A stretch of DNA of 64,000 nt from assembly GCA_009760855.2 (NCBI GenBank), contig WPIO01000003.1:11394001-11458000 (forward strand). The letters run 5' to 3'. The DNA comes from Cristatella mucedo. Lineage: Eukaryota > Bryozoa > Phylactolaemata > Cristatellidae. The first letter of the stretch is position 1. Every line of letters starts with the position of its first letter. The position numbers and the translations under genes are program-made. The notes below the pieces were generated by a model. That model had not been told where the DNA came from, did not search any database, and saw nothing but the letters and a program-made list of their open reading frames with translations. Positions 38,943-50,900 of the stretch are shown here, piece by piece.

Positions 38943-41900
38943 CGTTAAAAATTTAAGCAAGTAGTAGAAAGCTGGAAATGCTGATGATTACGTCTCTGCA
39001 GCCAGAACTGGCTTGGATGCAGTGCAACATAATAACTGCTGCATCAATTCGTGCTAATCAAAGTAGTGCATTTTGCTTACAGGTGCAGGAAAAGAAAACA
39101 TACTAGAAAACAGAATCCTGAAGTTGGGAAATACATGTAAAAGATTGTGCATAGCCAATGGTGTGATAACTTACCCAGTGATCCTTATGGTGATTTAGCA
39201 GATTGCTGTTCTAGTTTCTTGGTCAGCAGACAAATTTAAATCAGAGAACCTATCCCCATGACAACATTCCCATGGTAACATCCCCACTGGACTCTCTCCC
39301 TCAGTAACATCCCTATTGAACTCATTTCCTTGTTGCACCTTAAGCCATGATGGCACACTAGGTAAGGCGGTTGCTTTCACGATCTCGGTCCCGAGGTCGT
39401 GGGTTCGATTCCTGCAGTGGGTGATTCTCTATCGCCACTGCAAGCGGTGGTGATAGCCGTAAAGGCTCTTCCGTCGCTATACAAAAAGAGGCTGTTTAAT
39501 CAGCTAGGATTATTTATTTATTTACTTCCACATTCAAACCTCCCACTAGTGACCTCATCTCGAAGTTCATCTATCAATCCAGAAGATTACTAGCACTGTA
39601 GATCCTAAAGCTACGGTTCGCCTACTTGGTTGCCTAGATTTGCTGTTGACCTGCATAATTAACACTATAAATATGTCCTAATCTTAAGGGCTTTCGCCTG
39701 CACCTTTCACAAAGTCTCGTAATGCCTTTCATATAAAAGACTCTGGAGCGAGCAGTGGCTGACCAGCTAAACCATCTCATCAGAACTTCACAGCTAGAAA
39801 ATAAGTTCAAGCCAGCTTTTTAGAGCTAATCACTCGACAGAGTCAGAATTGCTGTGTGGTTTGTAATGACTTTCCCAGGGATGCTGACTAGTTAGTGTCG
39901 GCTTGTTTAGTTGGATCTTTTGTCAGCGTTTGTGCTTATTTAGTTGGATCTTTTGTCAGTGTTTGTTACTATTTATCACGAAGTCCTTCTCGAGCTTCTC
40001 TCATCTCGTCTAGGCATCAATGGCATTGCAATGTAATTATTTAGGTCCTAACTTAGCGAAAGAGACTCCAGCCCATTGATGTAAATGGGCAACAGTCGTA
40101 CGAGGAGCTTTCAAACTAGGGACACCCACAGAGCTCTCTGTTTTTGCCCGCTTCTTTTAACAATTTATATACTCCCTCTTACCCATGTTATCGCTACATA
40201 CAATCTTGGCTTTTGTTTCTATGCAGATGAGACTCAACTGTACCTTTGCTTTGACCCACCCCTACCTTCCAGCATGTCAGACTCTTTAAACTCCCTACAT
40301 ATATTGCTCGTATTTGCACTTGGATAGCAACTCAATTTTTTAAATCGAATGACAAAAAAACTCACTAGTTATTCACAAACCTAGTGTTAAAAATCAGAAA
40401 ACCTATTCCTGAAAATGGGCTCGGCCAGCATATTTCCTGTAGTGGATGCACCAAATCGGATTGTCTTGTTCCAAGGTGACTTTTACAACCCGACCTTGTC
40501 TGCTCCACTATAAAGTCTGCTTACTGGTGACTACATAACATTGCAAAATTCAGGCCTGCATATACAGGGAAGCTCCATTTAAGTTGGTCAATGCATGTGT
40601 GACATAATTTCTTGACTTTTGTGACTCACTACACACAGGTCTTGCTGCCGGTCCCATAAGATGCTCACAGTTGTGCTACACTCTGCAACCAGGCTTGTCT
40701 GTCGTCAGTGTCACAGTTGCGACTTTATACAGTTTCTCACTGATCTGCACTGGCTCCTCCATCAAGCAACATATCGACCTCAAAGTTTTGTTTTATTCCT
40801 TACTTTTAGGTCTCTTCGTTCTCTTGCCCCAGTCTACTTTTCCAGAATACTTCCCAATCGGCCTAGGCAGTATTCCATCGACTCAACTGACTCTGGTCAT
40901 TTGTGTCGAGCTGTACTTTGATCCAACCTCAAATCCTTCGGAGTCTGCCTTTTTTTATATTTTCCCAAAGCCTTGAACTCACTCTCGATTGATATCACGA
41001 CATACCCTGACGTTACGACATTTTAAAAGAAGCTAAAAAGGCATCTTGTCCTCGCAGTATTTGCTTGCTCATGTGTTTGCTGTAGCTTCATAGATCGCTT
41101 GCAGCTAGACCTTGGCCACTCATAAGGGGTGCATCTTGCAGATAGCACCTTGCTTTGGACTATTTTCTCGTCAGTCACAGGCACGACTGTCTTTCGTATG
41201 CTAGCAGTAGAACAGCTCAGTATACTTTTCCTTGGTCAGCCAAGATGCAATTGGTCATGTGAACTTGGTCGTCCTCAAAAGGTCCATTCCGGGCGAAATA
41301 GCATTCGGCTGTGTCACAAGTAATGGTTAGAAGCATAAACCAGGGCATAGTCAGCAGTGTAAAAGTGGTAACCCTCTCATGCCATCTCATCTGGTGCCAT
41401 CTAGTTTCCGAAATAGGGATATCCACAACATAACTTTTGTATTCACAATGGTGTGATTTCTTTTTCCCATCAGCAGCTCTGCTGCATTGCAAGTTGCAGC
41501 AGAAAATGCAAATCGGTATGCAGTATGTAGGTGCATTACCAAACAATAAACCCGTGGACAGCCTCGAGAAAGCCCTTGATTTTTGCCACTACCACCATTA
41601 AGCCGGCTAGTGTGTATTAATAACAGCACTACACTTGACTGTTTGATCCTCTGGCCTTGGCTGTTTCTTACTCTGCCTGAAAGCAAAGGAAATGCAAGAA
41701 CTCTGCTTGAAAATTTATTTGCAGCAAATGTAAAGCGCCTAGAGAGAGAGAATAAGTTCTCTGAGGGCGCTTTATCAAGTGCATTATTATTATAACTACT
41801 ACTATTAAGTTCTCTAGATTAGAACAGCTGGTCTATGATATCGCTGTCATCTGAAAGTCATGTGACTGACTTGTTCGTATGGTGAAAATGTTGTAGCTTC

Positions 41901-44900
41901 GGAATAGTGTGAGAGGTGGTAATAGCAAAGCACAGCAGGTGATATGACCCAATTTAAGCTTTGGTTCTTTACCAGGTACTGGCACATTGCGAACTGCTTT
42001 CAGAGTTGGTTAGTTTACCGTTAGCTGCTGCATTTGTGTGCCCATAAAAGCCTCGTCACGCCAGCGAGCGATGGTCACGCGCCCTTTCCACGCATCCGTC
42101 CAGGTTCTGGTGATGCAATCTCTGCGCAAGCCCAAGCGCATAACCGTGCGGGGCAATGACGAAAAAGATTACTCACTCTTGGTGAAGTGTGGAGAGGACC
42201 TACGCCAAGATCAACGAATTGAGCAGCTATTTGAGGTCATGAACCACGTGCTGAAGCAGGACGGTGGAACACGCGGGCGAGCAACGAGCCGACTACGCAC
42301 TTATCGTGTAGTGCCGATGAGCACCCGGTAAGCTGCATCTCCCTATCCTTATTCGACGTGAGCTACCTTGTATAGCAGCTATGGCTCGTGTCATTAGTGT
42401 CAACAGGATAAATATAGGATTTCGTCTTATCAGAGTGTCATCAAACGTCCCGGAGCTTTATTTTCTGCAATCCTGGGTGTGTATAGCAACACGTATCAAA
42501 TCAAAATCAGAAATAAACTCGTCCATTCTGGTGCAAGCTGAGCTGAACTTGCATAACAAATTTCACTCTGATCAGTGAAATATTGGCAGAGCTATGGAGT
42601 TTACAAATCACAAAACTACACTGTAAATGAAGCTGTATAAAAGTCACAAGCATGCACATCAACTAGCTTCACACACGTACATAGATTTACTAAGGTTAAT
42701 CAAGTTGGGATGCGAGTCGCATTTGATGCCTATATCGGGACATTGTCGAGCTGGTTTGGCCCCGTGGTTAAGGTGCTCACTCCGACCAAGGTCAAAGTGA
42801 TTATATTTGACGACCGAGGTTTTTGGGCTCGACACCCCTGGCATATTTGAAGCACCTGAATAGAGATTAAATTATCTAAGGGGCTATACAAATGAATTAT
42901 TATATTTTTATTTGTAGATATATTGCTTCTGGTTTGCATTCGGGTTAGGCAAGGTTTGCATAATCCTTCTTTTCCTATAGAAGTCTTTTGACCTTCTGAT
43001 ACCATTTCTAACAGGTTTGTCTTTTGTAAGTTACCCTAAACAAATATTTGATTCTTCGAACTAATATTGTAAGTACTCTCTTGACAGTTTGCCTTAAATG
43101 TGCTTTTCAGCACAGTTATCCATATGCTGCTGCTGAGCTGTAAGTTTGAAGCCTTTATATTTGGGGTCGTGCAAGCTCCTGAAATGTGTCAGATGTGGAA
43201 CGTGTACACAACTGGTGATTTTTTGTGGTAGTAGTAGATAGCTCATAGGTTTTCATCGGACGAAGATGGCGAAATTTCTTGTAGATCAAATCCTGGAAAA
43301 TGCTATCACTGTTTTCAGTTTGGCTTCGTATCTGGATTTATCGAACATTGTGCTTCTGAAGCGCAAAGCAGCCAATTTCAATTCAAAATTGTCTGCTCTT
43401 TTGTTTTTTTTGCTTTGACCATTGTATCCATGTTTAGATGTAGCCTTACGCTGAATCGGATGCCTGTGCACACTCCATGCTTGCCTTTCAGCCTCGGTGT
43501 TATCGAATGGATGGAAAATGTGAAGACATTAAAAGAATTCCAAACGGATGCTATGACTGATTCTGAGCGTGCTAAGGCAGCGTGAGTAGCGTGCTCTGCT
43601 CTCCATTTATCTGCTATCCAGCTTTTTCGTGCATGCACTTGGCAATGGAGTAGGTTTATCTTTCTGCTGACTGCAGCCACCTCAGCGCTCCTTGCCCAGA
43701 GATGGGTCTGCTTGAGCTTAAATACTAAAAGTGATTACTCACTTTCTCTTTCCTTGCCAACAAGGGGCGTGAATTGTGGTTAATTCTTTGTGATCAGTAG
43801 ATTTTGGCGACCATGCAGCTGCCAGTCTGCTAGCACATGGAATAGCGACTTAGTTTGGCAAGAGTGCCTAACTTGCTACTCGAATGTGCATGCTTGCATG
43901 CAGTGCTGGTCATTGCTAGTTTCTCTGCGTGTTTCTTCTTCCTGGGTAGGGGTTTCGATCGCTACGCCTCACTCCTCCCACCAGTCACCTGAGCTTGACT
44001 TATATTCCCATAGGCAGACTTGCACTTGGGATTTATTGCTTGAAGATGTCTTACAGGCCATTATTTTCTCTGTACTGCATACCTAGGCAAGTGAAGTGAG
44101 TAAGGCTGGCAAGACCACCTTCGGTGCCGACTTCTTACTGTTATGCACAAGTGATCATTTTCGTGTCGTTGCTTAGAGTGGTCGGTCCGCTAGGTACGTT
44201 AACTTGTTTGGTGATGTCATCGAGGTATCCCTAACTTTCTTAGTAATGCGACTCTGTGCTCTGACCTGTGCCTCTTGCTGGTTATTTTCCTCTAATCGTG
44301 CATTAGCATGAGTTGTCTTACTGATTTTGGGAAGCTCGACAAACTCTTTATTCTGTACTTTCTAATGTGAGGATCAAAGCAGTAAGCTTTCAGTGATGCC
44401 TAAGCCAACTGTGATGAGGTGTGATGGCACCGTGTATGGAGTGACAGGTAACTCTTGAAAGGAGTCTAGCTAGCCTAGCTAACCTTACTATTGTTGTCTT
44501 GTTAGTCAGAAGGGCAGTCGAGGAAACAAGTAACATAGAAGTAGCAGCTCAGGAGTGCTGGAAAGGATGTGCCACAGACGGCAGCAGGAGAGAAGATGCC
44601 GTTTAGTAAGAATTCTGGACCTGAGTTCCACAGTGTAAGACCTTATTAGCAAACGCTTCTGTTGCCACGGCATTAAGGAGCTAAGCTATGGCGGGCCTTT
44701 TTGATCAGAGTACGGATTTTGCATGAAGTGAAGCTTTCGCATTGATAATCAAATGACATTCTGCCAGGATAAGACTTTCTTTTTAATGAATATCCAAAAG
44801 TCGTTGGGGAAGCCACTAAATTGCAGACATGAACCTGTGAATAAGCTGCACAGTGGAATAAGCTGCACGGTTTCAAGTTGGGATTTTCTTACTTGACTTT

Positions 44901-47900
44901 TAGTATAGGAGAATCACAAGGCAGGTGATCAAGAATATATAACACAATGCTATTGTATTAAAAGCTAGATCGATCGTTCCCGTGCCAAGGCCCATCATAT
45001 AAGCAGCAGATGCTGCTTGCTTGCTTAGAGATATGCAGTTTGAATACTTTGGTCTGGAGACTGGAGGCCCTGCAGGAGCTTACATAGCAGGGTTAACTCT
45101 TCGTGAGCGGACGACTGGACACTATTTGTAGGAGCCCTCTTGCAAAGAACAAGATATACTTTTGCTGTCACGGAGCCACTGACTAAAAAAAATGTGATAG
45201 CCCGTCTACTAACCGAGACTGAGCTTGGTAACCGAGACTAATACTACGTTGAAGACTTTGCTGCCATTAATCCCCCTCCACTTTCCTGAGCAAGCTTCCT
45301 TAGTAGACACCATTTTGTAATAGTTATTATACACTTGCTTGGGTTAATTTGCAAAGCAGTGCTCACCTCACAGCACTATCCGGCGAATAATCTTTGCCAA
45401 TGGCAAGCCGATGGCTTGGCTAGCAAATATGCTAGAACTGGAAGCATTATCCAAACCAGGGTTCTATATTAATTTCCTACCACGTTCCTTACATAAGACA
45501 AATGAGCAATCCAACCACTATGTGCTGGTCAAATTAAGATGAAAACTAGGCATAGCAACACCGGAAAACATAAAGTGGATTGATTAGCTACATTAATTTG
45601 ACTGGGTAGTTCGAACAGCAATATCAATGCTAAGCATGGTGCAATTGGCGAACTCACCCTAACAATGACAAAATTCAGGATGAGGTTGGCAGGAAGAACG
45701 GCAATAAATGTGTGCTTGCTTGCAGATGCGTATGTATTTATTTGTAACCGGTGTGTTAGTGAATATTCAGAATAAATTCATTTGCATAAAAACATGTGCA
45801 TGAGATCTGTATGTGCACTTACAGATAAAGAGGCCGGCAGGGCTCTTTTGGTGTGCACATGCATGATTCGACAAAGCCAGACCACTAAATGCTTACAATA
45901 GCTCAGTGGAGGAGCAAGGATAGGTAGGCTGGTGCAAGTAAGGGAGGCATTGAAGTCGATTCGATGCGTTATAGGAAGCCGGTGAAGCTCAGATTTAAGT
46001 GGTTTTGTGTGGCAGCTATGCCGAGGACGACATATCAAACGATCTACTAAGTTTTGCACCAGGTTGCAGACGTTTATGGGCATAGGTCGGAAGTCCTGAA
46101 TAAATATAATTGCAGTAATCCAGATGCCATGTCACAAAATCACATCAACTAGTTTGTCCTTTTTACTCTTGTCTAAGCAGGTCCTGATTTTGGCAGCATT
46201 TCTCGGCAGAAAGTGAGCCAGTTTGGCAATGGAGGCACCCTGCTCGTCCACTGACAAATCATTTTGGAATAGCATGCCCGAATCACTAAGAATAAGAATA
46301 GAGGTTATGCTTGAGACAGGGCATCTTGTAACAGTGTCTCATTTTCTCAGAAAATGTCATTTAGGCAAACCCCATGCATGGCAACGAGAAAAAGTATATG
46401 ATTCATTTGTATAGCGCTCTGAGAGAACTTAATCTCTATTCATGTGTGTCACATATGCCACGGGGATTGAGTACATGACCTTGGCCAGACCTTGGTCGGA
46501 GCAAGCATCTTAACCAATGGGCCAAGCCAGAGATGTGCCGAATGAACTTGATGGTCGATTTGTTTCTAGATGGCCTAACCAAAAAGACGAGAAGCAGTAG
46601 CATCTGTAGTCGATGTAGCACTCTGGTGCCAATCTAGGTGCATATCACGGTTGCAGAATTGTGCTTTGTATTTCTTCAAAGTTCTAGCCCTACCATGCAT
46701 TTTTGGCAAATGCTACACATTGTATGACAGGCATATAACAGTTGTAGCATTTCTGCCTGTTAAAAGTGCTTGTGATAGAATGTATCAAAGGCAGCCAAAT
46801 GAGATGCTGAAAACTGTGCTTAGATTGGCATTTATCAACAGGCACTAATATAACTTCTGTAGTACAGCACTTCCATCTAGACATACTTTTGGACATACCC
46901 ACGTGTTTCAAGACTGTTTATCGTGGCTTACTGCTTTCTTGTGCTTTAAGAGATCGCTGTGCCCCTTCCGACGATTTCAGGGAAAGCCGTAAGAGATACT
47001 TGGAAAAATACCCAGATGCTGGTGCATATCTCAACTTAGCAAGCAAGTACAGTGCCTCGGAGGTTGCAAATATCTTGAAGATTTCCGAACAACTCTTACC
47101 AGAGGATGTCTTGAGGTACCGGCCTAACCAATCTGCTTGCACTCTCAGTCTAATGTTTGGTGTCATTTGCTGCCTACAAAGCCTAACCTTTGTGATGCCT
47201 ATTGACACCACCTAGTGTTAGCAACATTCTCCTTCTAGCCCTGTCGTCTAGCTAACACCCTAGGCTGTCGTGAAATTACTTTTACTGCAGCTTACCATGC
47301 CAATAGTAACTGCTATTGTCGGTCTGTTTCTTTGTGCAGGAGGGCCATGCTTCAGCTAAGCAGGTCGCCCGAATCTTTTCTTGCTCTGAAGACGAACAGC
47401 ATCACCTCGCATGCCATACTGTCGTGCTGCCACTATCTGCTTGGCATTGGAGATAGGCATCTCAGCAATTTCATGGTTGACTTGACGAATGGGTCTTTGG
47501 TCGGCATCGACTTTGGCCATGCTTTCGGATCAGCAACTACGGTCGGTTTCTTACTGTGGCAACATGGAACAGCTTCCTAGGCAATTGGACTTCAGGCTGC
47601 TGTAGTGCTTGCATCTGCTCTCGTAATGTTGGCAGCATTCAACTATACAGGAGCCCACACCGAATGTATGCTTTGTGCTGTAGCTCCTACCGGTGCCAGA
47701 GCTTATGCCATTCCGCCTCACCCGTCAGCTGCTCAACTTCCTACTGCCCTATGGGACAGGGGGCCTGTTTGCGCACACGATGATCAGAGCCATGAGGGCA
47801 ATGAGACTCAACCGCGACCTGCTCCTCAACACCATGGACGTGTTCATCAAGGAGCCATCGCTGGATTGGAAGGTGATGAGCTTGAACAGCAACTGCTGCC

Positions 47901-50900
47901 AACATTGCAAGTGGTGTACATGTGTGTGTGTGCATCCATCTGCAACTCCGTCTGTAACTCCACAAAGCCACAAAGACTATGTGGGTGTTTTATGACAGGG
48001 GAGTTTTGTATAGCGTATTCACAGCCTAAGTGGCTTTCTGTATGCATTCGGTAGCCAACATACTTCATTTCATGTAACAAAGAGAACGTGAGAAGCATAG
48101 CTGAGTCAAGAGAGCAGTTGAGGTAGTGAGCAGTATGGAAGTAGCAATTTTGGACGGTTAGAAAAGATGTGCTGTAGTCGGCAGCAGGAGAGTAGTTGTC
48201 GTTGCTTAAGAATCGTGGAAGTGAGTTCCACATTCTAGGACCCGTAGAGCATAAGCTTCTATCGCCAACGCTCTATAATCGGAGGAATGGAACAGCTAAT
48301 TTATTGTCCATACAAGACCTGAGGGCACGCGGAGGCTGGAACTGGTGCAGCAGTTCAGCTAGGTATGGAGGAGCCAAGCCGTGGCTCAGGGCCTTGTGGG
48401 TCAGCATAAGAGCTTTGCTCTGTATCCGTTGGTCAACCGGCATTCATCCTAGCTTTTTTAGCTAAGGGGAGACGTTCTCAAACCTCTGGGACTTGAAGAC
48501 TAGCCTTGCAGCCATATTCATAGTCAGCTGCAGTGGCCTAGTTGCTTTCTTTGGTAGTCCAGCCAAAAGGGAATTACAATAATCTAGCCGGGGCAGAACC
48601 AAAGAGCTAGTTTAAATTTTTTGCAAGCCACAGTGGAAGATAGTTCCTAATCTGAGTTACAGTGTCGGTCGTGGTGGCTAGGTGTGACAGTCTTCTGAAT
48701 GAAGCTTTCAAAATTTTGGCAGCTGTCGAAGACGACACCTGAATTCCGAGGTGGGGACGGACGAACAACAGTGTCATTCATTGGAAGAGCAAAACCTCGT
48801 AGTCCAGCCACATGCTTAGGGTGTCCTATGAGCAGCAGTTCAGTTTTATCATAGTTTAGTTTAAGAGAATTTGACGAAATCCAGGATCGAATGTCGGCAA
48901 GGCAAGCATTCAGTTTATCAGTTGCTGCACCATATTCTGACGGTTTATATGATAAGTGCAGCTGTATATTGTCAGCATAGAAGTGAAATCTTATTCCACT
49001 GGCTTGAATCACTTTTCCCAGGTGTTGAGTATAAATGGAGAACAGCAGCGGACCGAGGATGGGGCCCTTGCGGTACTCCATAGGTGACTGGTCTGATGGG
49101 TGAGACCAGACTCCCACGCGACACGGATTGAACACGATCAGACAAGTACGAATTAAACAATGCCAGTGCCTCGTCTGCCAGACCGATCGTTGTTCTCAAT
49201 CGTTCAAGTAGGACATCGTGGTCAATGGTGTCGAAGGCAGCTGATAGATCTCGCAGTGCTAGGGCAGTGTTATTCCCATCATCGTTGATACATAAGATGT
49301 CATTGGTTACACGGATGAGAGCAGTTTCAGTAGAGTGCTGCCGCTTGAACCCCGATTGAAATTCATTATTTTTAATGTGAGCTACCTGCTGCTTAGCGAC
49401 AATTTTTTCAAGAGTCTTAGACAAAAAAGGAAGTCGGGAAACTGGGCAATAATTTGCAAGGATCCCGTGTCTAATCCAGGCTTTTTAATTATGGGTCTAA
49501 CGATTGCCGATATGAAGGACTTGGGTACAACCCCTTTTTTTCTAGAGAAGCATTAACGATTTTGGTTAGGGGTAGGACAAGTTAGTCTGCTAGTGAAAAC
49601 CACAGAGATGATGGTATAGAGTCTTCAGGAAACAGCTGTTTTTACTTGACCTTATTAAAGTAGCCACATGTTGCGATTCAGCAATTGCTTTAGTCGGAGG
49701 GGACTTTATGGAGGCACGAATGTGCTCAGTAAAGAAGGCTGAAGACTTTTCGGCCGAGCCATTAATATCTGGGGAGCGAGATCTCTCAACATTGGCTAGC
49801 CAATTGTTTACCGTATTATAAATATGCTTTGAGTCTGGCTGGCAGGACTCGAAGGAAGTTTTCGAATGAAAAAAGAAGACCTGACTTTTTTAAGCTTTCT
49901 AGTGTAGACTCGATGGAAATCTTTGAAATTGACTCAATCTTCATAAGACTTCTTAAAATGGCATTCAATCCTGTGCTTAATACGGCGTATCTTTTGAAGT
50001 GTTGTTCGTAAATTGAAAGGAATCTCCACGACTCTACACACGGACAGAATATACGAGAGCATACTTGTCAAGAGCACTCCCAAGTGTCATCCTCACTGCA
50101 TCAGTGAGGATATCTGGGCTGTCGGTCGAGTCTGGGTGCAAATCAACAAAACTGCCTCACATACAGATTTAAAAATTTGTCTTGGTCAGTGCTTTTTAAA
50201 TTACGTTGCTAGACAAATCGACGTTACTCTGTACATACAATGGAGCAGGAACAGTAAACGAGACCGAGCACTGATCCAAGAGGGTCAGCGGGCACACAGC
50301 AAGGTCGGTGGGGCAGACATGCTTAGTGATAATGAGATCCAGGATATGGCTACCGACGTGAGTGGTATGATTAACGTATTGGTCAAATTAAAGTTCTCCA
50401 GAGTCAAGAAATGGGCTGACCTGGCTGTTGTCTGGGTTGTCAACGTGAATTTGGAAGTCTCCTGCAATTAGGAACGGCCTGTCATGCACAATTAATTTTG
50501 CCAGGAACTCCTATAAACAAGTTTAACATGTAAATCGCTGCCTACTATTGATAGGTTTCTTATGCCGATTGGTGCATTTTATTTTGCTGCTGAGATTGAC
50601 TTTCTTAGCTCTGGGCACTATTGCAGAGGCCAAGTGTAGAGTCTTTCTTGTAATCGTCTTTGTGGCTTAATGGTGTGATTAATTACAATGATTGTGGTTT
50701 CATTACTCAGTTCAGTCTCACTGCCAGCTGCAGCTAAGCTGTGACAGGGAACTCGGCTTCTGTCACTAAGGTGAGCTATTGTCAACAGACCGTGTTCAAC
50801 ATCCGGTGCCAGATTTATTCTTGTTCAGCGGAGTGCAACATCTCCAAAGGTGTTATTCCGTATGACGAGGATTTGTACTGCTTTGGTTCCCAATTACTGC

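Larger units (their letters stand above)
38343..42103 (+). other. PRKDC intron, 3.8 kb
   Basis: Contains a CA microsatellite (38855-38937), SINE-B (39345-39520), LINE-A (39600-41100) and a LINE-A-type tail (41715-41812). The stretch 41100-41715 has no assignment and may be an insertion separating body and tail. Confidence 0.6.
43582..46950 (+). other. PRKDC intron, 3.4 kb
   Basis: Contains a LINE-B piece (44515-44700), a LINE-like piece (45760-46300) and SINE-A (46398-46533). Other parts, including 44700-45750, have nothing I can name. Confidence 0.55.

Noticed and set aside
39345-39520. Possible tRNA gene
   Set aside because: Good box B, but no foldable cloverleaf and the tail is shared by several copies, so it is a SINE.
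48647-49424. Functional reverse transcriptase gene
   Set aside because: Frameshift after the VPQG motif and YADD changed to YADN; it is a dead LINE.
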